Below are positions 34,797 through 45,533 of a DNA stretch of 54,139 nucleotides, piece after piece. The position numbers and the translations under genes were made by a program. A model generated the notes under the pieces. The model was not told the DNA's origin, did no database searches, and saw only the letters and a program-made list of their open reading frames with translations. Positions within the stretch are counted from its first letter, which is position 1; each line of letters starts with the position of its first letter. Origin of the DNA: Hypsibius dujardini (lineage: Eukaryota > Tardigrada > Eutardigrada > Parachela > Hypsibiidae); contig LRSR01002653.1 of assembly GCA_001579985.1 (NCBI GenBank), positions 1 through 54,139 on the forward strand, in the 5' to 3' direction.

Positions 34797-35110
34797 TGTG
34801 CTTTTTGGACTTCGGAAGTATTTTCTTATCTTCCTTTTTTCGTTTCAATTTAAAAGCCTGATAAGACAAATTTAGCACACATCATCTTGAATCCTGTCGG
34901 TAGTCATCCGAAGTTTCAGTGGACTTGATTTAGTCGTGAAAGCACTTCAGGTAAATCCCTGTTTGCACTCTTAATTTCGATTCCACTTTGAATGTGGTAG
35001 CTTCATTGATTGATTACTTGATTGATTGATTGATTGCGTTTGCAGTTTTTCTTTTCTACGCAGGCTCGGTGCTTCTGTGCTCTCACCTCACCCTGACTGC
35101 CACTGCAACC

Positions 35111-37331
35111 ATGCCCAGCAGCATCTACGAAAAGGTCGTCGTCGACTCTCTGGACCGCAACAAGACGGACCTGAACGACATCAGCCAGCAGATTTGGAAG
35201 AAGCCGGAAGAGAAGTTTGCTGAGAAATTCGCCCACGGATTGCTCACGGATTTCCTTGAGAAGCGGGGATTCGCTGTCACGCGGGCCTACAAGGAGGTGG
35301 AGACGGCTTTCCGTGCGGAATTCCAGAGCGCCAACTACAAGCAGGGAGAAGACCCGACCATCGCGGTGCTGTGCGAGTATGACGCGTTGCCGGAAATCGG
35401 TCATGCTTGCGGCCATAATTTAATTGCCGAGGTACGAGGGAGACATAGACGCTTGCCCCCCCCCCGCNNNNNNNNNNNNNNNNNNNGGGGGGGCAATTGC
35501 CCACATGCCACCCCCTAGTACGCGCCACTGAGGGAGAGGTCCTGGAATGGGCCACTTGACTTCCCCGTACCCTGGATTGGGCCACCGGATGGCAGGGTGC
35601 GCTCTGTCGCAAATTAATTGAAAACAAATTAATTTAAATGGGAATGTTTAATTTAAGCAACACCAGTTTAATATAGCTTTTCGGTGCTTACAGTAAGCTG
35701 CAGAATTTAACCTAACGGACGGTCCCGGAAATGCGCAAAAGAGGCGGTGCAGGGGTGATACTCGAACAATCAACCAATCAACCAATGGAGCTCCGGAGCA
35801 ATCCGAGCTCAGTTGGTTGATTGATTGTTCAATTATTACCCTGCCCCGCCCCTTTTGCCCATTTCCGGAACCCTCTGTTAGATTAAATTCTGTCGCTTAC
35901 TGTATGCAGTAGTGGAAAATAATTTATAATTTTCACTTTGCAACTTTTTAGGCAGGAATAGCGACGGGATTGGCACTGCAAGATCTACTGAAGAATGCAA
36001 CAGTTGCAAATGACAAGGATCGCATTGAAGGAAGGGTAGGTCAACGACAAGATTAAGTACTGTACACTGGAGGGTCCGAGAAATGAGCAAAAGGGGCGAG
36101 GCAGGGGGTGATTTTCAAACAGTCGAACAATCAACCACCTGACTACCCCCTGTTCCGCCCCTTTTGCCCATTTCCCAGACCCTCTAGTGTAATCAATCGA
36201 ACAATCAACCACCTCGTCAGCCCCTGTTCCGCCCCCTTGCCCATTTCCCAGACCCTCCAGTGTACTCAATCGAACAATCAACCACCTGACCACCCCCTGC
36301 TCCGCCCCTTTTGCCCATTTCCCAGACCCTCTAGTGTACTCAATCTTGTCGTTGATTGCAGGTCGTTGATTGGCCAGGTTAAAAAAAATTGGGTTAGACT
36401 GACAGATTGTTTTGGGTTAGGTGGTAGTTATGGGCACTCCTGCCGAGGAAGGTGGTGGTGGAAAGGTTATGCTCATTAACGAAGGTGACTGAGCATTTAT
36501 TTTTTTAAACTTAAGCTCTCTTGGGCGCTTTGATTTTTGCTGTGGTTTATTAGCCTGATGTTATGTAGGAGCGTTTAAGGATATCGATTTCGCTATGATG
36601 GTGGTGAGTTTCGAAGGGAATTTCGCGTCCTCATCTTCCGTTGAGAGAGTGATAAATGTCTGTCTTCGTTTTCCCCGTAGCATCCATGGGGTCATAACGA
36701 TTTGGAGCCGGTTGTGCTTGGAATTGACCGGGTATTTGTTACAGGATAATCTCATGCCGATTAATAATCATTTTTCTTCGAATTTGCCTTTTTTAATTGT
36801 CCTTTGACTCATTTCAGTGCGTAGTGGAGTATCATGGGAAGGCTGCTCATGCATCATGCGGTCCGTACAAAAACAGTTTATGATTTTTTACTCCGTCCCG
36901 AGTAATAACGGTAGTAGTCCGTCATAGGTCCATGGGAAGGTGTTAACGCTTTGGACGCTGCCGTGGCGGTCTACCAAAACGTCGCCATGTATCGCCAGCA
37001 GATGAAACCGAACTGGCGAGTGCACGGGATCATTGTCAATGGAGGAGCCAAACCGAATATCATTCCGGACTTGACGGTGTCCAATTACTACATTCGCGCT
37101 CAAACCCAGACGGATCTGGCCTGTTTGAAAGAGAGAATCCTATCGATTTTCAGCGCTGCCGCGAAAGCAACAGGTGCGGCCCTTACACGTGTATTTCTTG
37201 TTCTCAATACATTGTGCGCCTTTCTATCTCTGTGTCTGTCTATCGGTCAGTCTCCCTATCAATCTGCCTACCTGCCTGTTTGTCTGTCTGTCTGCCTGCC
37301 TGTTTGTCTGTCTGCCTGTCTGCCTGCCTGC

Positions 37332-37362
<31 letters not shown>

Positions 37363-37997
37363 CCTGTGTATCTGTCTATCGGCCTCTCTGCCTGCCTGCC
37401 TGTGCCTGCCTGTGTTTGTCTGCCTATTTGTGTGCCTATTTGTGTGCCTGCACGTTTACTGTGCTCGTACCAGTTCGCATGTGCGTGTGTAAAGATAGTC
37501 TATTTCACGTGTCACCTCGCTTCTCTTTGTTTGTTTGCAGGTTGTACAATGAAAGTGGAGTGGGAACCCAATCCATATGCAGGCATGATGCACTCGTCGA
37601 CAATGAGCCAGCTTTACAAGAAATTTTCTGCCGCGGACGGTAAAACGAAACGCCATTTCTTTTTCTCTCATACGCGCTTTCACTAGTTGTCGATTCTGGT
37701 TTCGCCTATGCAGATGTGGTCTTCCCGGACCAAGTTCCCAGCTTCAGCGGCTCCACCGACATGGGAAATGTCTCCCTCGAGGTGCCGTCCATTCATCCGG
37801 GCTTCTTCATCGGCAAACCCTTCATGATCCACACACGTGACTTTGAGAAGCTCGCTGGCTCACCTGAAGCGCAGAAGTACACTTTGGTTGCAGCAAAGTC
37901 CATGGCACTTACCTGCGTCGAACTCTTCACTAAGCCAGAAGTGCGTGATCAAGCCAGGAAGGAGTTCGAGGAGAAGAAAAAGCTGTTTGCTGGTTAG
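35111..37997 (+). CDS. PM20D2-like M20 family peptidase, copy 1
   Basis: Nine exons: 35111-35431, 35952-36035, 36421-36484, 36569-36603, 36681-36731, 36818-36860, 36928-37173, 37541-37639 and 37714-37997 (408 aa). PM20D2-type enzymes cut unusual dipeptides such as beta-alanyl-lysine. Metal-binding and catalytic blocks are visible: CEYDALPEIGHACGHN, GTPAEEGGGGK (catalytic Glu pair), HPWGHND, KAAHASCGPWEG (lid-domain region), MKPNWRVHGIIVNGG, SGSTDMGNVS and PSIHPGF. The start ATG (gcaaccATG) follows a possible UTR intron. Introns 4 and 6 (77 and 67 bp) are absent from copy 2. A stretch of exon 1 is almost identical to copy 2. Intron 1 contains a 19-N assembly gap. Confidence 0.93.
35444..35529. 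mobile_element. hAT-like MITE with an assembly gap
   Basis: Ends CATAGACGC and GCGCCACT, flanked by the 8-bp direct repeat GAGGGAGA (35,436-35,443 and 35,530-35,537). Intron 1 of the paralogue has the same flank once (gagggagagatcc, 39,295), an empty site. The 19 Ns at 35,468-35,486 sit in a poly-C/poly-G stretch in the middle, so the true length is unknown. Confidence 0.8.
35685..35910. mobile_element. Palindromic MITE, TTTGCCCATTTCC family, copy 1
   Basis: Nearly the whole 225 bp is an inverted repeat: cttacagtaagctgcagaat on the left, complementary to attctgtcgcttactgtatg on the right. Inner arms carry the ccgccccttttgcccatttc box. It lies in intron 1 of the first PM20D2-like gene. Confidence 0.8.
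36041..36356. mobile_element. Palindromic MITE, TTTGCCCATTTCC family, copy 2, with triplicated arm
   Basis: The left end caacgacaagattaagtact is the inverse of the right end ending at about 36,356. The right arm (ccgccccttttgcccatttc, then agaccctctagtgta) is repeated three times in tandem. It nearly fills intron 2 of the first PM20D2-like gene. Confidence 0.8.
37225..37470. repeat. (GTCT)n/(GCCT)n microsatellite
   Basis: Fills most of intron 7 of the first PM20D2-like gene. Long Cys/Leu/Ser frames here are by-products. Confidence 0.9.
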
Positions 37998-38383
37998 AAC
38001 TGGCTGCTGAGCTTTATTTCCATCTTCCCATAAATCGGTGATTGCCTGATACTTGCTATTTTACTTTCATTTCGCTCTTTATTGCTGATGGTGCTGCACG
38101 AGAGTGTGAAGGGGTTTCATGAGCCGACCATTTGTTGGCGGGACCTATTAACGACGCTCTCCGCCCCATCACAGAACACTTTTTGGATAAAGCGAAAACT
38201 TTGTTCCTTTTACGCGTTGGTTTACCCCGTTCAGCCTTCACAAAATTTCCAGAAGTTTGCGCTTTGTTGTTTTTATTGAAATCTTCTCCCATTTGATTTG
38301 CAACGAATCGGATAAAGCCTACCCTCCAAACAGAGTATTAAGGGTTAAGGCTAGAGCTGTAAAGCTGAGCTGGCCAGCCCATG

Positions 38384-38890
38384 ACTGATATCTTGGTGTG
38401 TTCCATGTGTTCTGTTCATTAACGCCAAATGTTCGAAACTGGCCCCAGTCCCACTTAATTCTCTTTGGGCTCGCACGGTTGATTGATCTCTTGGCGTGTT
38501 TTATGTGTTCTGTTCATTAACGCCGAATGTTCGAAACTGGCCGGTTCCATTTAATTCTCTTTGGGCTCGGACGGTTGATTGATCTCTTGGTGTGTTTCAT
38601 GTGTTCTGTTTATTAACGCCGAATGTTCGAAACTGGTCCTGGTTCCACTTTATTCTCTTTGGGCACGGACGGTTGATTGATCTCTTGGCGTGTTTTATGT
38701 GTTCTGTTCATTAACGCCGAATGTTCGAAACTGGCCCCGGTCCCACTTAATTCTCTTTGGGCTCACACGGTTGATTGATCTCTTGGCGTGTTCCATGTGT
38801 TCTGTTCATTAACGCCGAATGTTCGAAACTGGCCCGGTTCCACTTAATTCTCTTTGGGCTCGCACGGTTGATTGATCTCTTGGTGTCGGT
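38384..38890. repeat. 97-bp tandem array upstream of PM20D2-like copy 2
   Basis: Just over five copies with a period of 96-98 bp (gattgatctcttggcgtgtt to attctctttgggctcg). Each copy carries ttcattaacgccgaatgttc. The array ends about 75 bp before the start codon of the second peptidase gene, so it may overlap its promoter. 37,998-38,380 shows no gene. Confidence 0.9.
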
Positions 38891-38966
38891 TATCTGCAGA
38901 TCTCGGGACTATTTCTTAGCTCTGAGGCCGGACTTAAAATTATTGTACAAATTTTAATAAATAAAA

Positions 38967-40179
38967 ATGTCATCGTCTGCTGTATACGAAAAGGTAGTCC
39001 GAGACTCTCTAGAACGGAACAAGGACAGTCTCAACGACATCAGCCAGGACATTTGGAAGAATCCCGAGCAGAAGTTTGAGGAGTTTTTTGCGCATTCCTT
39101 GCTCACCGATTTCCTCGAGCACCGGGGATTCACCGTCGCGCGGGCTTACAAGCAACTCAAAACGGCTTTTCGTGCGGAATTCCAGAGCGCCAACTACAAG
39201 CAGGGAGAAGACCCGACCATCGCGGTGCTGTGCGAGTATGACGCGTTGCCGGAAATCGGCCATGCTTGTGGCCATAATTTAATCGCTGAGGTACGAGGGA
39301 GAGATCCCAGAATGGGCCACTTACCCTGGAATGGAATGGGCCACTTACCCTGGAATGGAATGGAACCCTTACCCATTCCAGATCCCTTCCCTCATACCGT
39401 TTGATGATGTTATTTAGATACTAGTAACTAATAATTTAAAAGTTGACTAAAAATACATAAAATTATCCATTTCATTTTAAATTAATCAGTTTTATTTTTA
39501 TTTATTTTAGTAAAATATAGAAATCTAATCGCCGCGGTATGAATTTAATTTTATTGTGAAGCATTTTAAACCAATCAATTTGAATTTATTTCTACAGGCT
39601 GGAGTTGCTACCGGCTTGGCAGTGCAAGACGTACTGCGGAATCCAACCACTCAGGATGAACAGCCTAAGGTCGAAGGGAAGGTACGGGTATATGCCGATG
39701 GTTTGAGCCATTGATTGACTGATTGCATATGTAACTGGATGCAGAGGCAGAGGTCATTTCAGTGAGCACTTAATTGATTCAACGATTTTTTATAGTCCAT
39801 TTACCGTTTTAGATCGTTGTACTCGGGACACCGGCTGAAGAAGGCGGGGGAGGAAAAGTGATTTTAGTTAGAGAAGGTTCGCCGTGACTCTTCATTGTGG
39901 AGGATTCATTCATTCATTCATGAAGGAAAATTGTATTGTAAAAAATAATCGGGTTGTGCTGTTTTTACAGGGGCGTTCGAAGATATTGACTTTGCTATGA
40001 TGGTGCACCCCGCGTATCATAACGACTTAGAGCCTGTTATATTGGGCGTTGATATGGTAAGGTCAACTTTGTACTCGTATCTGCATGGTGGAAGAGGTAG
40101 ATGCTTAACAGGCAAACAAACAGACAGACAGACAGACAAACAGGCAGGCAGGCAGGCAGACAGGCAGACAGACAGACAA

Positions 40180-40211
<32 letters not shown>

Positions 40212-41406
40212 ACAGACAGACAGACAGATAGACAGACAGACATACATGCAGACAGACAGACAGACAGACATACAGGTGGGCAGTTTGCAAATTAGATAAG
40301 TATTGGTTGGATGTGGTCTCTTACTATGAGATAAATAGATTGTTTCCGATGTAGTGCGAAGTGGAATTTCAAGGGAAAGCCGCACATGCTGCGTGTGGAC
40401 CTTGGGAGGGATTAAACGCGTTGGATGCAGCAGTTGCGGTCTACCAGAATATAGCATTGTACCGCCAACAAATGAAACCGGACTGGAGAGTCCACGGTGT
40501 GATTTTGAACGGGGGTGCCAAGCCCAATATCATTCCGGACTGTACAGTGTCCAGTTATTTCATCCGGGCCCGCACTATCAGTGATTTGGCTGTCCTGAAG
40601 GCAAATATACTGGACATTTTTCACTCAGCTGCCGAAGCGACTGGTAAGTAGACAGATTCTCTCCCGTCGGTGCATTCGTTCTTTTGATAACCTGTCTGTC
40701 TGCATTGTCTGTCATGTATCTCTTGTCTGTAATATCTGTAATCTCTGTCTGCCTGTAATGTCTGTCTGCCTGTAATGTCTGTAATGTCTGTCTGCCTGTA
40801 ATGTCTGTCTGCCTGTAATGTCTGTAGTGTTTGTCTGTCTGCCTGTAATGTCTGTAGTGTTTGTCTGCCTGCCTGTAGTGTCTGTTTGGATGTCCATTTG
40901 TGCCTCCAGAACTCTCCACTTATACACCTGAGAATTGTGATTGATTTTTGCTACAGGCTGCACAGTAAAGGTGACCTGGGAGGAAAATCCATACACCGGG
41001 ATGATGCACTCATCCGCCATGGCTTGCCTTTATAAAACGTTTTCTGCTGGAGAAGGTGTGGCACCTGTCCGACATCCGCACAGTCATGTTTCACATTAAC
41101 ATATTGCTCTTTTTCCTCCCAGGGGTGATTTTTCCAGATTCCACCGTCAGTGTGTCTGGCTCCACCGACATGGGGAATGTCTCCTTGGAGGTCCCGTCTA
41201 TTCATCCGAAATTCTTCGCCGGCCAGCCCCTGATGATCCACTCGCGAGACTTTCAACGGCTCGCCGGGAGTCCGGAGGCTCAGCGGTACACACTGATCGC
41301 GGCTAAAGCAATGGCCCTGACCTGCGTGGAACTCTTCACAAACCGCCAAATCCGCGATCAAGTGCTCCACGAATTCACTCTCAGAAAGGCGACCTTTACC
41401 GGCTAA
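38967..41406 (+). CDS. PM20D2-like M20 family peptidase, copy 2
   Basis: Seven exons: 38967-39290, 39598-39681, 39813-39876, 39971-40056, 40355-40643, 40957-41055 and 41123-41406 (409 aa). Exons 4 and 5 are the exact sums of exon pairs 4+5 and 6+7 of copy 1 (86 and 289 nt). All family blocks are retained: CEYDALPEIGHACGHN, GTPAEEGGGGK, HPAYHND, GKAAHAACGPWEG, SGSTDMGNVS and SIHPKF. Its role should match copy 1 (dipeptide hydrolysis in the cytosol, no signal peptide seen). Intron 4 has a GACA tract (40,110-40,275) and intron 5 a gtctgtaat repeat (40,690-40,890). Confidence 0.93.
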
Positions 41407-41609
41407 ACTGCTTCTGCTCAATTGCTGCTCTGCATTTACCGTAAACAGTCACGTGACAAGGACATGACAAAAACGATAAAATTCCGGATTGTGTTCTCAC
41501 ATGTACTTGAATCAATTGATTGATCGATCAAGTACTGGAATCAATTGATTGGTCAATCAATTGATCAATCAAGTACTTGAATCAACTGATTGGTCAATCA
41601 ATTGATCAA

Positions 41610-43987
41610 TTAAACGAACGCCTGAGCAATCACGGCGGTATGATCAACCCCCAAGCAAATCTGCTGAACCTCAGCGGCAATGGACAATTTCACCGGGAAA
41701 TACTGCATCCCTTCGTTGCTGCTTATGCCGATCTGCCCGAGGTCGTTGGCGCCCCACATGTAAAGGTCCCCGCGGTAGGTCAGCACGGCGTTGTGCATCA
41801 GTCCGCAGTGGATGCTCTTGATCGGGTTGGATTCGTTGAATTCCACCGCTTGGAACAGCGTCGGTGGGAGGATAGTCGGGAACACCGCTTCCCGATTCTC
41901 CGGCCCACGACCGAGCAGTCCGAAGCCCCAGGTGAAGGCAAGGCCCTGGTCGTTGACCAGTCCGCAGACTGTGCCGCCGGCCGAGACCGATACCACCTTG
42001 CCGATGTCGGCAAAGGAAAGATGCACCGGCACCGATGTCTGGGGAAGATCACTGACCACGGCCAACTGCTTGTACTCGGAGTTGCCCCATCCGAACACCT
42101 GTCCCTTGTCCGACAAGGCCAGTACGCAGTCGGCGGCGCATGATATTTGGATGATTTTCTCCCCGGCAATGTCGCCGCGGATCAGTTTCGGTGTAGCGGT
42201 GATGTTGTAGTCGCCCTGCCCGGTTTGACCGTCGGCGCCCCAGCCGCAGGCATACACTTCGCCCTTGGATGTGAGGAAGTAACTGGTGTCTTGGCCGCAC
42301 TCAATATGGGTGATGTCCTCGGGGAGGTCTTGTATCCGGTGGATGGTCGTCCGGTTGAAGTAGTTCTCGCCGGCGATAACGTCACGACCGCATTGACCTG
42401 CAAATAAACCGAAAAAGTGTGAAATTAAATAATCACGACGGACGTAAAGCTAATGTCAAAGCAAGTCCATCTCATAATTATCTAGATTCTCGACTGAGGA
42501 TAACGAGCGATGTTAAGAACAGGAAAATCAATCAATGAAACAAACCAAAAAACGTCAACAATAATTACTTGATCGACCAATCAATCTTTCCACAACAGAT
42601 GAAGGTAACTATTTGCCGCTAAAAAAAACCTCTCTGCGGCTGCGAACGGAAGATATGACAAGCGAACAGCAATGTCTGAAGGGCAATCAACCAATCAAGC
42701 GAGCAGTGTGCCTGATATAATCCGTCCCATCATTTCATCAATCAATCAAAGGACAGCGAACAGCAATGTCTGAAGGGCAATCAACCAATCAAGCGACCAG
42801 TTTGGCTGATATATTTTGTTCCATCATTTCATCAATCAATCGACGGACAGCGAACAGCAATGTCTAACAGGTAATCAACCAATCAAGCGACCAGTTTGCC
42901 TGATATATTTTGTTCCATCAATTCATCAATCAATCGACGTGCTGTTAAACGATGTTAAAATGCTTCTTCGACATGCCGGATTAAATTTTTCCCGTATATA
43001 GATTGCCGACGCAGAACCTACCATAGGCATTATTCCCGGCGGAAAAGCATCCCTCCTCTGTGAGAAAAATGCTGTGCGCTCGGCCAGCCGCTGCTTTCAA
43101 TACCCTCGCTGACCTCCTTCTCAACGGCAGATCAATCGGTGTCGGCCGGATCACATATTCCACCGGCTTCCCACCTTTCAAGTCGGACTTTTGAAAGCCC
43201 AACTGGGAGTCAGTGTTGACGCCCGTACCGAACAGCTGATGATTCTGCGCGTCCGGTCCATCTGTCACAAACAGCGTGAAGCCGTACCTACAAAAAGCAA
43301 CCTAAAAAATGGAACTCAGAAACGATAATTACTGAAACTTAATAACCGTTTCATTTTAGTTTTAGCATAGATAAATAAATTATTTAATTTTACTAAAATA
43401 ATTATTTAAACACTTGGCCAAAAGTTAGCGCTGAGCTAGTCAAGCCATCTGTCTCGATCCGTGCCTGGCTGTTATTCACCGACCGAGGTGGATGGCTTGA
43501 TTCGCTCAGCGCTAACTTTTGCCCAGGTTCTATTTAGCTAATCAATAGCTTGAATCAATCAATCAATTGAATCAATAGCTTTAAATATGTCCGTAACGTA
43601 CCCACAGCTAAGCTGGCGGAATTTCACACCGGTTAGCTCGCAGAACGGCAACCGAGTCGGGGTGTGCTTCTTGAAGGTGGGAGCTTTCCCAGCCAGCTCC
43701 GGTCGAGGGAAGGCCGCGATCCCGAGCGCGCCGGTCCTGGCGTTGCCCCACACGTAAGTGCGGAGTCTGCGTTTGCTACTGCTGGGATGATACTGCTTCT
43801 CCGGCATCGCGTCAAACTGGGCAGTGTCGACTCGCGGTCGTGCGCTGGAGGCGCAGCGGTGAGCCTCGATGCCTCGATGAGCGGTCAATGCTCCAGAAAA
43901 GGCAGGGAAGTTGATTCCGAGGATTTCGGCTGCGCTGTGGAATAATGCTACGCTGCAATAAGCGGATGGAGGACGAGCTGGCAGCAT
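41610..43987 (-). CDS. RCC1L: RCC1-like mitochondrial protein (RCC1L/WBSCR16 type)
   Basis: Three minus-strand exons, 43987-43602, 43287-43022 and 42397-41610, give 479 aa (human RCC1L 464). The N-terminus (about 1-50) is Ala/Ser/Arg-rich with few acidic residues, consistent with a mitochondrial presequence. Then come the RCC1 propeller blades: YVWGNARTGALGI, LFGTGVNTDSQLGF, GRAHSIFL, NNAYGQCGRD (rebuilt across the intron 2 junction), CGWGADGQTGQGDYNIT, GWGNSEYKQLA, TWGFGLLGRGP and MWGANDLGQIGI. In mammals RCC1L supports mitochondrial ribosome assembly and fusion. That role is inferred here by homology. Confidence 0.94.
42655..42940. repeat. 93-bp tandem repeat in RCC1L intron 2
   Basis: Three copies of a 93-94 bp unit (agcgaacagcaatgtctgaa to catcaatcaatc), each ending in an ATCA tract. 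Confidence 0.85.
43411..43530. mobile_element. MITE related to the CACACGTGGC family
   Basis: Lies in RCC1L intron 1. Ends cacttggccaaaagttagcg and the complement of cgctaacttttgcccaggtt form inverted repeats. The structure and length (about 120 bp) match the family, but the terminal sequence is a distinct subfamily. Confidence 0.7.
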
Positions 43988-45160
43988 TCTTCTGTTGATG
44001 TCGAGGAAGAAAAATCTCAGCTCTGACGTTTAGTTGTTTATATGTGAAATGGTGGGAGTAGGCTGATGAAAAGGACATCGACGGTACGAGGGAATATTAA
44101 AAACTAGTATCGTAAAAATAAAATGGCTTCAATTTTTCCACTGATGATTCATGATTGTCATATATTGATGTCATATATTGATTGATTGCCATATTGCCAT
44201 TGCTTGATTGATATTTGGCAAAGACACATGTATTCAAGTTTTTTTCTGGGCATCGATTGTTTGATTGATCATTAATGCCGCTTGCTCTAGCAGTGGTGTG
44301 CCAAGGGTGGTTGCAAAAATTACGTAAAGGGGTGGGTAGGAATTTGGGAAGTTTCAACTTTGCCAGAATGATACTTATCAAAAAGTTTTTTGCAACATTT
44401 TAAGGCAAGGTTGAAAAAAACTTTTGGGGTCCAGACAAAATGGAGAAGGGAGGGACGCAAGAAGGTCCCAAAGGTGGGACAAGCCGGTCTGTACCGCCTA
44501 AAGTCCCATTTTTTGGCTGCAGCAGACCTGCTTGCCCCGGTCATTTGTCATTTGTCAAAAGGCAATTTGTTACCACAAGGCTATAGGCTATACAATAAGT
44601 GCTTTGACTTGAGGCGGAAATAGTCAGTCACAGGATTACACTGCCCCTTTTCGCAACACAGATTGCACATGTGGTCTTGTGGCCAACTATTTCCGGATCA
44701 AATCAAAGCAGCTTGCAGCCTTGTGGTAACAAATTGAGCGTCCCGATTTTTCTGGCCAAAGGTTTAACTCTTGAAACCATCCTGGCGCACCACTGCAGAA
44801 GCACTACTGTGCTAGCAGTTACTACTGCCACGAAACGGTGTTACTGCTAAAGAGCTTTTTGTTTTTGTGTTGCTTAACGGTTATTGAGCTTTTTCCCTAC
44901 ACCGATTGGTTGATTGATGCCGCTTGCTAAAGAGCATTGGTTCGTGTTGCTTAAGAGTTTTGGTTCCTGTCGCTTAAGCGTTTTTGTGTTGCTTAAACGA
45001 TTTATCGATCATTTCCGATTTATCGATTAATGTTCGGTCTGGAGAATGAAATGTTCGGTTGCGGAAGGCAAAATGTTCAGCTACGGAGAATAAATTGTTC
45101 GGTCGCGGGAAGAAAATGTCATGAGTTCTTTCACTGCATTGATTGGTTGATTGATAGCGC
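43988..45160. other. Spacer between RCC1L and ARL2
   Basis: Head-to-head spacer with scattered TGAT tracts and short direct repeats (tgttgcttaa, aaatgttcggt). No exon with supportable splice sites or a recognisable product is seen. Confidence 0.5.
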
Positions 45161-45164
45161 TTAC

Positions 45165-45430
45165 AATTTCGTTCCTCTGACTGTGCATTGTGCATTTCGT
45201 TCCTCTGACTGTGCATTGTGCATTTCATTACTGTGACTGTGCATTGTGCATTTCGTTCCTCTGACTGTGCATTGTGCATTTCGTTCCTCTGACTGTGCAT
45301 TGTGCATTTCGTTCCTCTGACTGTGCATTGTGCATTTCATTACTCTGACTGTGCATTGTGCATTTCGTTCCTCTGACTGTGCATTGTGCATTTCATTACT
45401 CTGACTGTGCATTGTGCATTTCATTACTCT
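45165..45430. repeat. 28-bp minisatellite upstream of ARL2
   Basis: About nine copies of a 28-bp unit (ctgtgcattgtgcatttcgt, then tcctctga), ending about 100 bp before the ARL2 start codon. Confidence 0.9.
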
Positions 45431-45533
45431 TGCTCATACATTATTTAATTAAATATTGTATGCATTTTTGAAATTTAGTGCAAAGTTAGTATTGCTGTCC
45501 AAAGATCAGCGCTCCCTTTTCAGCGCTGTCAGG

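Noticed and set aside
35030-35110. N-terminal hydrophobic extension of the first PM20D2-like gene as a signal peptide
   Set aside because: It relies on a TTG start and crosses a likely intron acceptor; the paralogue begins with the same MxSS(A/I)YEKV and has no signal peptide.
38384-38890. Regular 97-bp units considered as a CRISPR-like array
   Set aside because: The repeats are contiguous with no unique spacers, and the window is eukaryotic.
44390-44623. Plus-strand frame with basic residues in the RCC1L-ARL2 spacer
   Set aside because: No recognisable family, no splice context, and flanking composition is non-coding.
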